Below are positions 36,305-44,574 of a stretch of DNA of 64,000 nt, piece after piece. Under the pieces are notes generated by a model that ran no database searches, had not been told where the DNA came from, and saw nothing but the letters and a program-made list of their open reading frames with translations. Numbering within the stretch: position 1 is the first letter of the stretch; each line of letters begins with the position of its first letter. This DNA comes from a virus. Location: IMG/VR virus record IMGVR_UViG_3300021093_000051, positions 1-64,000 of that record; one strand, given 5' to 3'. The position numbers and the translations under genes were made by a program.

Positions 36305-39300
36305 TTAGAAGCTTGGAATAAATCCAGTAGACTCTGAACTCAATGTTCCTCCAACTCTTGTGATAGTGATTCGGTTGATGAATTTTTGAATTCCTCTTGG
36401 GAAATCTACTCGAATATCTATGATCGCTGCGTTTGCTGAAATCACTTCATTCGTATTATTTGAAGTATCGAAGATCACTTCATATGTAGAAATACCTTGA
36501 GCATTAACTACAGCGTTAAGATAGTTTTCAACAATCGTTCTTACTCGTAATCTTGTGATCTCATCATTAAAATCAAATAGGAAGTTAAATAAGATCTTTT
36601 CAATATCTCTTTCAATCGTAGATAAGTTATCTCTAACGTGCGCGTTATTAAGAGCCGAATTAATTCTCTGGTATGCAGTATTATTAGAGAATAGAATAAT
36701 TCCAAATCCTCTACGCTTAACCGTTAAGTTAAATCCTAATGGCTCTAAGAAATCTCTGTCTTCGTCAGTAAGATCGTATTCTAATCCTACTATTTCTGGA
36801 TCTCTAAGAGCTCCACGTTTTCCACCAGCTACGATTAAGAATGGCGTACTGTTCTTGAATTTTCTAACATATAAGTTAGAAATATATCCAGCCTGAGGAA
36901 CCGATATGTTTCGGCTTCCGCTTCTTACAATCAAGTTAGGGAAGTGATATGATGCATATGAAGATAGTGGAACTCCACGTACATCCTCTTCCGCGAACTT
37001 ATATAAGAAGCTTGGATTTAATGCTGCATTTCCTCCTTGTGAAATATATTCAGTAGAAACTAATCTAGTCGAAGTATTGATGAAGCTTGGATCCACTGAT
37101 CTTTCAAATTGCTGCATTGATGGAGCATTTAGGATAGCCATTGCCTGACCATTGAGAGCAGCTAGCTTAGCTAATTGATATTTTGAAGAACTTGAAATGG
37201 TTCCAGCATAAGAATCAATAACGTATCTAAAGTCAACTAATTCTCCATTTTCTAAAGCTTGTGGAATAAGAGTATAAGCAAAAAGATAATCTAAGATTCC
37301 TCCAGTACCCTCTAATCTCTCAGCTGTTCCATCAGGCAAAAGATCGTTTCTTAACTTAAATCCAGCTAAGTTTTGACCTTTTAAACTTGTTACAAAGTTA
37401 GGGATTCCTAAATATACTTGAATCTCGTTTCCAGTAACATCTAATCCAGTTACCTCCTCTGCTGAAGGTGCCATTGTAGTCACCTTAATTGTATCTGGCG
37501 CAGTTAATGGATTTGGAGTAAGAACCGATACTATTTTTAATAGTCTAGATCTACCGTCAGTCACATTAGCTTTAATATAACTATTTGCTTTAATGTATTT
37601 ATTGACAAGCGCCTTATTTTGAGCGGTGATTGCGCCATCTAATTCAAGAGTCAATACATTCGGCTGAGAAATAGAGTAGCTTGCAAAAAAGTTGGTATCC
37701 GTCAAGTCAAAAGTATGAGTAAAATCGTCACCGTCAGCCAATATTACTTTAAGATAATCATTACCCAAAACAGTATATGTGTTTTCGTTCACCAATGTAG
37801 TTAAACCAACGTTGGCATATACTTCGATCTTAATGTATTTTAGAGTAACTGGGCCAACCGTTACTGTCAAGTTATCAATTACTTTTAAATATCGATCAGG
37901 GTTAAGTCCACCGTCTGAACTAATATCTCCAGTCTTTAAGAAACCGTTTTCATACGCCTCATATAACTTACTTCCTTGCACTGCAATTAGATAGTCAGTT
38001 GCCGCGTTGATAATATAAGTGTCACCAGTTGCCGCATTAGTTAGAAAACTTGCTTCAGTCTCAGTACTAGTAATCTTAAAGACTAATTCAGCATCGACCG
38101 GTTTTTTGTAACTGATTGTATCGATTAAAGGAGTTGGATCGGCTACTGGATTAAGATATGTTACTGCAGTTACCGTCATGACTTCCGGGTTTATACCTCC
38201 AGTTATTGTGATAGTATCCCCAACCTCATATCCAGTTCCAGCGTTATTTATCACGATTGCAGTAATTGCACCAGCAGCTGCCGTGATATCAACAGTTAAG
38301 CCAGTACCGCCACCTGCACTTGTTGTAGCTACACCAGTTGCAGTAGTATAACCAGTACCTAAACTATTTGTTGTAAAAGTAGATACTCCTCCAACATACA
38401 CGTTATCAAAACCTCCATTGTCTGCATAATAAGCCAATTCATCGAATCCATAACCGATAATATCGACCCTATGTGTAGCAACATCAGTATCAATAAAGTT
38501 ATCATCTGTTAAATCAATTAGGTCTAATTTTTCAGCGTCTAATGAACAGATCAATCCAGTAGTAGGGAATGCTCTATTTACTAATCGATCTATTGATACT
38601 GTAACTCCGCTTTGATCTCTAAAATTAGGAATCAAGCAACCAATCGTTCTGTTAATTACTGTAATCTCTCTTGATGCAAAGAAATTAGCAGCGTTTGCTA
38701 TTTTTAGACCTACTTCATCAAAATAAGCCTTATAGATAGGGTCCTTTGATAATTTTAAGTAATTTGTCCAATCTCCATTTACTACGATTACCTCAACAAA
38801 ATAATCAGAGATAAAATCGTCTGGGTGAACAAAGCTAGGAAATTCAACGTTTCCTCCACCAACACTTGCATACCACTCTTTAGCAGTAACATCAAATCCA
38901 GTGACATTAGCTTTTCTAACCCAAACCGTCATGTTAAATTGACCTAGGTTAGCAAATGAGAGCACCTTATTTGATTCAGAGGTAGTTATACCAAATCCTC
39001 CAGGGTTAGTGATATAATCGTCCCCTAATGCTAGGTTTTTAGATTTGTTTAGTTTAGCAGTATCCGCAAACCATAGTCGTTGACGATTAAAGAATTCAAC
39101 GATCGGATATTGATTTTTCCCATCATTTTTTGAAGCAGATTCAGTATTAAAAGTAGTGAATGCTGCCTGGTCTAAGTTTATTGAAGGTGTTGTGATATCA
39201 GTGTCCAATGGTAAAACATTCATCGCGAAAACCGGACCTTCTCTTAAAGCGACCTCAATCGTTCTGTGGAAGAAGCTTCCTGCTTTTTCTAGTTTTGGAT

Positions 39301-39496
39301 CAATTTCTCCAAACACCGCTCTTAAAGTTCTAATATCGTTAATCAATACTACTGTATTGAAAGGACCTATTCTACTTGATCCTACAATTAAACGACCGGT
39401 CGTAAGAGGTAGAACTACGTTCTCACTTGCATCGATCTCAACTGTGTAAACACCACTAGACTTGTAATTATTTAAGTTTATCCTTGGTTCAGCCAT
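36305..39496 (-). CDS. 18: Tail sheath protein (gp18-like)
   Basis: 1063 residues; T4 gp18 has 659. The N-terminus (YKSSGVYTVEIDASENV...TGRLIVGSSRIGPFN) and C-terminus (NFLFDFNDEITRLRVRTIVENYLNAV...VDFPRGIQKFINRITITR) are the conserved sheath core that forms the contractile tube around the tail tube. The extra length is in the middle and includes a Gly-rich domain at about residues 374-447 that also occurs twice in the 1896-aa baseplate protein. Inserted domains in sheaths sit on the outer surface in known structures. A late-promoter-like element at 39511-39525 precedes it and a terminator follows, so it is a single-gene late unit. Confidence 0.9.
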   Translation of the reverse strand: MAEPRINLNNYKSSGVYTVEIDASENVVLPLTTGRLIVGSSRIGPFNTVVLINDIRTLRAVFGEIDPKLEKAGSFFHRTIEVALREGPVFAMNVLPLDTDITTPSINLDQAAFTTFNTESASKNDGKNQYPIVEFFNRQRLWFADTAKLNKSKNLALGDDYITNPGGFGITTSESNKVLSFANLGQFNMTVWVRKANVTGFDVTAKEWYASVGGGNVEFPSFVHPDDFISDYFVEVIVVNGDWTNYLKLSKDPIYKAYFDEVGLKIANAANFFASREITVINRTIGCLIPNFRDQSGVTVSIDRLVNRAFPTTGLICSLDAEKLDLIDLTDDNFIDTDVATHRVDIIGYGFDELAYYADNGGFDNVYVGGVSTFTTNSLGTGYTTATGVATTSAGGGTGLTVDITAAAGAITAIVINNAGTGYEVGDTITITGGINPEVMTVTAVTYLNPVADPTPLIDTISYKKPVDAELVFKITSTETEASFLTNAATGDTYIINAATDYLIAVQGSKLYEAYENGFLKTGDISSDGGLNPDRYLKVIDNLTVTVGPVTLKYIKIEVYANVGLTTLVNENTYTVLGNDYLKVILADGDDFTHTFDLTDTNFFASYSISQPNVLTLELDGAITAQNKALVNKYIKANSYIKANVTDGRSRLLKIVSVLTPNPLTAPDTIKVTTMAPSAEEVTGLDVTGNEIQVYLGIPNFVTSLKGQNLAGFKLRNDLLPDGTAERLEGTGGILDYLFAYTLIPQALENGELVDFRYVIDSYAGTISSSSKYQLAKLAALNGQAMAILNAPSMQQFERSVDPSFINTSTRLVSTEYISQGGNAALNPSFLYKFAEEDVRGVPLSSYASYHFPNLIVRSGSRNISVPQAGYISNLYVRKFKNSTPFLIVAGGKRGALRDPEIVGLEYDLTDEDRDFLEPLGFNLTVKRRGFGIILFSNNTAYQRINSALNNAHVRDNLSTIERDIEKILFNFLFDFNDEITRLRVRTIVENYLNAVVNAQGISTYEVIFDTSNNTNEVISANAAIIDIRVDFPRGIQKFINRITITRVGGTLSSESTGFIPSF
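38155..38376 (-). repeat. Gly-rich virion domain repeat, copy 3 (in the tail sheath)
   Basis: About 73 codons whose product aligns with copies at 6043-6258 and 6615-6834: GYTTATGVATT, GTGLTVDIT, IVINNAGTGYEVGD. Boundaries approximate. Confidence 0.65.
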
Positions 39497-39510
39497 CTCT
39501 GTATAGATAT

Positions 39511-39525
39511 TTTTAATTATTTATC
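39511..39525 (-). promoter_or_regulatory. Late-promoter-like element before the sheath gene
   Basis: GATAAATAATTAAAA on the minus strand, 14 nt before the sheath ATG. It lies in the 115-nt divergent gap shared with the dUTPase gene. Confidence 0.65.
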
Positions 39526-39611
39526 TCAAATCGTATCAATAAATCTAAAAAAATAGAAAAATTAAGATCCGAGCTAAGTTTTGCAGTATAAGATATAAAA
39601 AATAGATAAGA

Positions 39612-40079
39612 ATGGCAAATACCGATAACCCGTGTGCTGACCTTAAGATCGAAGATTTATATTCAAAAAGCACAGATACTTTAGGTGATATTATGGAAGT
39701 CCAACGGGACACTCAATTAAACGTTTACGGTTATGATTTTTCAAAAATGAGTCTTAGGGAAATCATGTTCTTTTGGCATGCAAACAATCACGCTCTTACT
39801 GATGAATTACATGAAGCAACTGACGCGCTTGGCGGAATCAAAGATGGCAACGGAAATGCTATCTGGAAGTATTGGAAAGCAGACTATTCAAAATATGAAA
39901 ACATGAAGTTTTCAGATCTTTCTGAATCAGACCAATTAGAGTGCAAGTTTGAAATCATCGATGTTCTTCACTTCTTCCTAAACATGGCAATATCAATCGG
40001 CATGACTCCACAAGAGATGTATAATATGTACATGAGCAAGAACCAGGAGAATCGTGACAGACAAAAACGCGGATATTAA
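39612..40079 (+). CDS. dut: Dimeric dUTPase (all-alpha NTP pyrophosphatase)
   Basis: 155 residues of the all-alpha NTP pyrophosphatase fold. Metal-binding helices are visible: LTDELHEATDAL (E-x-x-E type) and CKFEIIDVLHFFLN (E-x-x-D), followed by the C-terminal signature KNQENRDRQKRGY typical of dimeric dUTPases. It converts dUTP to dUMP, keeping uracil out of DNA and feeding the ThyA-like enzyme at 50561. It begins the rightward replication block. A MazG-like dCTPase is an alternative, which in T4 (gp56) removes dCTP and dUTP in phages with modified cytosine. Confidence 0.75.
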   Translation: MANTDNPCADLKIEDLYSKSTDTLGDIMEVQRDTQLNVYGYDFSKMSLREIMFFWHANNHALTDELHEATDALGGIKDGNGNAIWKYWKADYSKYENMKFSDLSESDQLECKFEIIDVLHFFLNMAISIGMTPQEMYNMYMSKNQENRDRQKRGY

Positions 40080-40095
40080 AAAAAGTATAATCAAT

Positions 40096-40323
40096 ATGAA
40101 TCTGATACAAGGTGGAGACCAGCCTCAATTAAACATTAACTTAGCAGATGCTCCATACATGGAATGTGAAGAGTGTCAAGGAAAGATCTTTGAAGAAAAG
40201 ATGATGATTAAAAAAGTTTCAAGATTTATGACTGGCTCTGATCAAGACTCGATCGTGCCTATTCCAGTTATTTGTTGTGCAAAGTGTGGACATGTAAACA
40301 AACTATTTAAACCAAAAGTATGA
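40096..40323 (+). CDS. Zinc-ribbon protein (75 aa)
   Basis: Two Cys pairs, MECEECQGKIF and VICCAKCGHVNKLF, form a CxxC...CxxC zinc ribbon. The ATG at 40096 has an A-rich leader like other genes here; an in-frame GTG at 40054 would extend it by 14 residues into the dUTPase gene. It overlaps the polymerase start by 4 nt (ATGA). Small zinc ribbons can bind nucleic acid or polymerase; its place between dUTPase and polymerase suggests a replication link, otherwise unknown. Confidence 0.6.
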   Translation: MNLIQGGDQPQLNINLADAPYMECEECQGKIFEEKMMIKKVSRFMTGSDQDSIVPIPVICCAKCGHVNKLFKPKV

Positions 40324-41738
40324 TAATTGGTGCAGAAGTACTTAATGATAACACTCTAACCATCTCATATTATAATGAGAACGGAAAGATTGAATTTATT
40401 AAAAAAAGATTAGCTGATCACGAAATGTATAATTGGGTAGAATCGCAAACTCCGACTGCTACCAAAAATTGGAACGGCAAATACGTAAAACGTGGTCCAA
40501 CTCAAGGTCAATATGTAAATCAGTTCAGAGTTCAAGAGTTAATTCAAGAAAAATTAACAGCTGACGAGCTTGAACGAGTTTATAATTTTGATAACTTTCC
40601 CAAGAAAACTTATCTTGATATTGAGATCAAGTTGATCAATGACTCTTTTCCAGAACCAGACAAAGCTAGAATGCCAGTCGGGCTAATTTCATTCTGCAAT
40701 GAGGACAACGTGACCTACATTCTTTCTATCCTAAATTCTGATGAGCAGCCTGAAGGTCTTACTCAAGAACAGATTACTAAAATGGAAAAAGAAGTAAATG
40801 AATATTTTAGAAAGACCGTTCCTAAAAAACCAGAAGATGCTCGATTATTCAATCAAGAATTTAAGATAAAATATAAATTCTTTAAGAGCGAGGATGAGTT
40901 AATGGAGTTTTATTTCCATAAGATCATGCCTCATTTTAATTTTGTTACCGGATGGAATGTTACTGAGTTTGACTGGAAGTACTTGATGAATCGCGGTAAA
41001 AACTTGAAAATTGACATGATGCAAAACATGCCAACTCGATCAACTGTTTCTAAAATAAAGATCCCAACGCATTTAGGAGTTCTTGATTACATGCAAGTTT
41101 TTGAAAAAATGAAGCCGTACAAAGTAGTTGAAAACTATAAATTAGACTATATTGCAGACTTAGTATTAGGTACAGCTAAATTACACCATGATTATTCATC
41201 ATTCATGGAATTCCAAAAAGACACTTATCTTTTCACCATGTATAACGTGATTGACGTTATTCTAGTTAAATTAATCGAAGATAAGCTTGCTTTACTTGAT
41301 GTTGCTTTTGCGATGTCAAATGTTGCCCAAGTAGAAGTAAACAAAGTATTTAGTCCAGTATACATCGCTGAGATCCTAATGTGTCGTGAATTCTTAAACA
41401 AGAATCTCAAAATGATGAAGCTTCCTTGGGGTGAAGAAGTAGAAGACGGTACGTATGCAGGTGCTTATGTGAAGGATCCTACTCCAGGATATTATGGAGC
41501 AGTTGCCTGCTATGACTTTTCTTCAATGTATCCAAACATTCAGATTCAATTCAATATTTCTCCAGATACCTATCTTGGTAAGACTGATAAAATCAAACGC
41601 GATGGCACTGAGATTCACACTAAGAATAACACATTATTTTCAACTAAGACCGACTCGGTAGCTCGAACCATCCTTACTAGACTTTATGATGAGAGAATCA
41701 GAACTCAAGGAGAAATGAAAAAACTAAAAAGCTCATAA
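40320..41738 (+). CDS. 43: Family-B DNA polymerase, N-terminal part only (gp43-like)
   Basis: 472 residues matching the first half of T4 DNA polymerase (898 aa). Proofreading motifs are intact: Exo I Asp100/Glu102 in YLDIEI, Exo II in GWNVTEFDWKYL (Asp218), Exo III in YNVIDV (Asp312). Polymerase motif A is present (Asp399 in YDFSSMYPN). The frame ends after RLYDERIRTQGEMKKLKSS, before motif B (K-x-x-x-N-S-x-Y-G) and motif C (D-T-D), so this chain alone cannot polymerise. No frame in the window encodes the missing fingers/palm/thumb. The next gene starts in the stop (TAATG), so it is not a simple sequencing frameshift. A second gene elsewhere is likely, as in Aeromonas phages with split gene 43. 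No intein sequence is seen at the end. Confidence 0.9.
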   Translation: MIIGAEVLNDNTLTISYYNENGKIEFIKKRLADHEMYNWVESQTPTATKNWNGKYVKRGPTQGQYVNQFRVQELIQEKLTADELERVYNFDNFPKKTYLDIEIKLINDSFPEPDKARMPVGLISFCNEDNVTYILSILNSDEQPEGLTQEQITKMEKEVNEYFRKTVPKKPEDARLFNQEFKIKYKFFKSEDELMEFYFHKIMPHFNFVTGWNVTEFDWKYLMNRGKNLKIDMMQNMPTRSTVSKIKIPTHLGVLDYMQVFEKMKPYKVVENYKLDYIADLVLGTAKLHHDYSSFMEFQKDTYLFTMYNVIDVILVKLIEDKLALLDVAFAMSNVAQVEVNKVFSPVYIAEILMCREFLNKNLKMMKLPWGEEVEDGTYAGAYVKDPTPGYYGAVACYDFSSMYPNIQIQFNISPDTYLGKTDKIKRDGTEIHTKNNTLFSTKTDSVARTILTRLYDERIRTQGEMKKLKSS

Positions 41739-41968
41739 TGGCAAAACCTATACTTGTAATCGCTTTACCCGAGGATTCAATAACTAAATTACAGCCCGTT
41801 AATGAATCCATTGCTCAATTGGAAAAAAAATTGACTGATTATCATGTGATAGCCTATCGAGCCAGTGACATAGAAAAATTGACCTTGAATGTACTAAACG
41901 CAGATGAGGCTGACGATCTAGACATTGAAAAACTAAAAGAAGAGATAAATTTTAAAATAACCAAATAA
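41738..41968 (+). CDS. Hypothetical protein downstream of the polymerase half (76 aa)
   Basis: MAKPILVIALPEDS at the start, then a charged helical protein ending EEINFKITK. It starts within the polymerase stop codon (TAATG). It shows no polymerase motif, so it does not continue gene 43. No family recognised. Confidence 0.5.
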   Translation: MAKPILVIALPEDSITKLQPVNESIAQLEKKLTDYHVIAYRASDIEKLTLNVLNADEADDLDIEKLKEEINFKITK

Positions 41969-41969
41969 T

Positions 41970-42302
41970 ATGGACACAACACAAGACTTTGTAAACTGGT
42001 TAGAGGGGTTTCTGGACGCATGTAAGAATACACCCTCTCCTCAACAAGTAAAAGAGATCAGAAAAAAAATCTCTGCTCTACCTAAATCAAAGGATAGATT
42101 TCAAGTAAACCGTGCATCAGGTGAAGTTTATACTCCATTATGGAATTCTAATTCTGGTCCAGTACCAGCTGATCACTTTTCAACGATCACACTGGTTCAA
42201 CCGGATTCAGATCGTCCAAATAACGGTTCACTTGATGAAGAATTTATTAAAGCAGTTAATAACAATAAAACTGCCTCAACTATGGAAGAGCTTAACTCTT
42301 AA
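41970..42302 (+). CDS. Hypothetical protein (110 aa)
   Basis: The first 45 residues, DFVNWLEGFLDACKNTPSPQQVKEIRKKI, form two amphipathic helices in a pattern I have seen at the start of other phage proteins of unknown role. The C-terminal half looks disordered (Pro, Ser, Asn rich). It starts 1 nt after the previous stop. Confidence 0.5.
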   Translation: MDTTQDFVNWLEGFLDACKNTPSPQQVKEIRKKISALPKSKDRFQVNRASGEVYTPLWNSNSGPVPADHFSTITLVQPDSDRPNNGSLDEEFIKAVNNNKTASTMEELNS

Positions 42303-42318
42303 AAAAAATCAAGACCAG

Positions 42319-42951
42319 ATGCAGTTTGATGAAAATAAATTAATCTCCTTAATGGAGAACTTTTCTGGAGCAAAGTTTCAATGGATCAAAACAAATCGAC
42401 CTGAACTGTTAGGTAAAGTCGTGACTTGTAGAAACATTGAACCTCGCGGAGATCGATTCTTTGCTCTATTTGATGATGGGTCAAGCGTAGACACCGCTCA
42501 GCTTAATACAAGTTTACTTATGATACATGGAGACATGCAACCTTTAAGCAAAGCCGAGGTCGAATCCATCGCTGGCCCAAGACGACCTTCTCCACAGCCG
42601 ACCGTTAAACCTAACTCTACCTCAGCTGGACCAGATCCAGCAGATACTCTTGAGCCTCGTCATTTTCAACCAGCTCAACCTCAAACTAACATGTTTGAAA
42701 TGTTTAATTCTGAGGAACGTAAGATTGATCTTCAAGTAACTATGAATTTACCTGAGAAAGATTTCTTAAAGATGATGTACAGCAATGCTAAAGACAAGGA
42801 AAAGTTTTTAAGTGAGTTATCTGATTATGTTTTTCGAGCGATAAATAAAACTGTAATACAGTCAGCTATCTCAGACATGGTGGTTCCACCAAAAACTCAG
42901 AGAAGCAAATCTGGACCTACTGTAAATATCACCGAGATCCATGAAGAATGA
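42319..42951 (+). CDS. Hypothetical protein with Pro-rich linker (210 aa)
   Basis: The ATG at 42319 is chosen because the longer frame from 42112 overlaps the previous gene out of frame. The N-terminal domain (about 1-90: KLISLMENFSGAKFQWIKTN, GKVVTCRNIEPRGDRFFALFDDGSSVDT) looks beta-rich; residues about 95-145 are a Pro/Ser/Gln linker, and the C-terminal helical domain begins NMFEMFNSEERKIDLQVTMN. The combination of a folded head, linker and MFxMF helix suggests an adaptor. The function is unknown. It overlaps the next gene by 11 nt. Confidence 0.5.
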   Translation: MQFDENKLISLMENFSGAKFQWIKTNRPELLGKVVTCRNIEPRGDRFFALFDDGSSVDTAQLNTSLLMIHGDMQPLSKAEVESIAGPRRPSPQPTVKPNSTSAGPDPADTLEPRHFQPAQPQTNMFEMFNSEERKIDLQVTMNLPEKDFLKMMYSNAKDKEKFLSELSDYVFRAINKTVIQSAISDMVVPPKTQRSKSGPTVNITEIHEE

Positions 42952-43498
42952 TCAGTTTAATCTAAAAGAAGAATATTCAGACGATAAGTTTAAAATTCTT
43001 AGTTTTACCGGAGAAAAGGGAAGCTTTAAAAGAATCTCATCATCAAGGGAAGCAATTTGTTTGCTTCCTTTTGATGTTAATGAAAACGATCAAATAAAAA
43101 ATGTATACTTAGCCAAGTATCATGACTATGTGCTAGACGGAGAAAACCATCGATGTATCACTACTACTCTTGAACCAGACGAGTTTAATACTTATCATGA
43201 ATCACTATCTCAGTGTATCGATCAGGAATTAGGATTAAATGATATCAATGTAAACGATATCTTCTACTTAGGTCAGATTCAACACACCGTGCCCTTTACT
43301 AAGACATATAAATGTTATGCAGTTAACTTGACTAATTATAGTGAGGATCCCACAGGGTTTACTGCAAAGCTGCTTAATCCTGAATCAAAGCTTCACTCGA
43401 TAGATAAAGTAAGATTTAGCAGAGTTATGAGAGGAGAAATATGTGATACTTTAACTCTTTCTTGTTCTATTTTATTACTCTCGTATATCTCTGAATAG
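42941..43498 (+). CDS. Protein with degenerate Nudix-like features (185 aa)
   Basis: Segments SREAICLLPFDVNENDQIKNVYLAKYHD and FNTYHESLSQCIDQELGLND resemble the strand-helix order of Nudix hydrolases, but the Nudix box is degenerate: the R-E-x-x-E-E catalytic core is replaced around C-I-D-Q-E-L-G. If it is Nudix-derived it may be inactive or have altered chemistry. The assignment is tentative. It is the last gene before the promoter-like element of uvsX. Confidence 0.35.
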   Translation: MKNDQFNLKEEYSDDKFKILSFTGEKGSFKRISSSREAICLLPFDVNENDQIKNVYLAKYHDYVLDGENHRCITTTLEPDEFNTYHESLSQCIDQELGLNDINVNDIFYLGQIQHTVPFTKTYKCYAVNLTNYSEDPTGFTAKLLNPESKLHSIDKVRFSRVMRGEICDTLTLSCSILLLSYISE

Positions 43499-43523
43499 AA
43501 CTTTTGCCCATTCTCTAGTAGAA
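43499..43523 (+). promoter_or_regulatory. Early/middle-type promoter-like element before uvsX
   Basis: AACTTT (43499-43504), 13 nt, GTAGAA (43518-43523), 20 nt before the uvsX-N ATG. Confidence 0.5.
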
Positions 43524-43543
43524 TATATTAAAACCGATTAATT

Positions 43544-44443
43544 ATGGCAAAGTCAACAAATGACGCAATCAACGCTTTTAATAAATTCAATGATCTATTA
43601 GAGAAAAAAGTAAAATCCAAAGTCACCCTAATGGGATTTTCCGACATTGATGATTATATTCCTACCGGTAATTATCTCCTAAATGCTCAGATCTCAGGAT
43701 CAGTCTTTGGAGGATATCCAAATACCAGAAGCATTGGAATCGCTGGAGATTCTGGAGCAGGCAAAACGTTTCTTTGTTTAAACGCAGTACGAGAACTTCA
43801 AAAGAAAAACTATTTTGTTTTCTATATCGACACTGAGGGTGCAATCGATCGTTCTGACTATACTAAATTTGGCGTAGACTTAGAGAAATTAAAATACCTT
43901 CGTATGGGTCTAATTAGCGATGTTAAGTTCTTTATCAATGACTTTATTGAAACGATGAGAGAGAATCCAGGATTAAAAGCTGCTATTTTTGTTGATTCAG
44001 TTGGGATGCTTGATACTGATAAGAGCAAGAGAGATATGGATGCCGGTAAAAACGCATCTGACATGGGACTTCGTTCTAAAGAGATGAGATCTCTATTCAA
44101 ATCATTTACTCTTGAATTATCTAACTTAAAGGTTCCATTCATCTTCACAAACCACACTTACGCCTGCTTTCCAGGAGAACAGTTAATTATTACTGAAAAC
44201 GGAACCACTAGAATAATGGATTTAAAAATAGGAGATCTAGTTGATACTTTAGAAGGATTTAAACCAGTTGAAAATATTTTTACATATGATAATGCTAATC
44301 TTCTAGAAATAGAATTTGAAGATGGGACAATAGTTAAATGCACACCAAATCATAAATTCTTAGTAAGCGAAGACTGGGAAAATGAAGAATCTTGGGTAGA
44401 AGCAATGGATTTAATTGAAGGTTCTGAAATAACCTGTAAATAA
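43544..44443 (+). CDS. uvsX: UvsX recombinase N-terminal part fused to the N-half of a split intein
   Basis: 299 residues. Residues 1-207 are the N-terminal half of a T4 UvsX/RecA-type strand-exchange protein: Walker A GIAGDSGAGKT (68-75 core), Walker B AAIFVDSVG (Asp151), and the chain stops at FIFTNHTYA, the conserved NHTY just before DNA-binding loop L2. Residue 208 is Cys, and 208-299 are an intein N-half: block A CFPGEQLIITENGTTRIMDL, block B GTIVKCTPNHKFLV with the T-x-x-H motif. The frame ends in TAA at 44441. The partner with the C-half follows at 44461 in a different reading frame, so the active recombinase needs two proteins and protein trans-splicing. Confidence 0.92.
   Translation: MAKSTNDAINAFNKFNDLLEKKVKSKVTLMGFSDIDDYIPTGNYLLNAQISGSVFGGYPNTRSIGIAGDSGAGKTFLCLNAVRELQKKNYFVFYIDTEGAIDRSDYTKFGVDLEKLKYLRMGLISDVKFFINDFIETMRENPGLKAAIFVDSVGMLDTDKSKRDMDAGKNASDMGLRSKEMRSLFKSFTLELSNLKVPFIFTNHTYACFPGEQLIITENGTTRIMDLKIGDLVDTLEGFKPVENIFTYDNANLLEIEFEDGTIVKCTPNHKFLVSEDWENEESWVEAMDLIEGSEITCK
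44165..44440 (+). other. Split intein, N-terminal half
   Basis: 92 codons, from Cys208 of the upstream chain to the stop. It has intein blocks A and B and no homing-endonuclease domain. By hand count G+C is about 30 %, lower than the adjoining uvsX sequence, consistent with an inserted element. Confidence 0.9.
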
Positions 44444-44460
44444 AATAACATTTAAAAGAT

Positions 44461-44574
44461 ATGAAAAAGTTAAAAGTTAAATCAATTAAGAAAATCGAAT
44501 CAAGTAAAGTATATGATATTCAAGTAAAAGATGTACATCATTTTGTCTTAGATAACTCAGTAGTGACTCATAAT
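44461..44574 (+). other. Split intein, C-terminal half
   Basis: 38 codons ending His-Asn, with Ser as +1 residue. G+C by hand count is about 24 %, against about 47 % in the first 66 nt of the following extein, so the intein boundary is visible in composition. Confidence 0.9.

Noticed and set aside
41700-41750. Intein half at the polymerase break
   Set aside because: The last residues of the polymerase part follow the family sequence up to the stop, with no Cys-start intein block and no intein C-half seen in neighbours.
44444-44460. Possibility that the uvsX break is a programmed frameshift or missing base
   Set aside because: Both sides end and begin with proper intein blocks (Cys start, His-Asn end), so a single-base error would not explain it.
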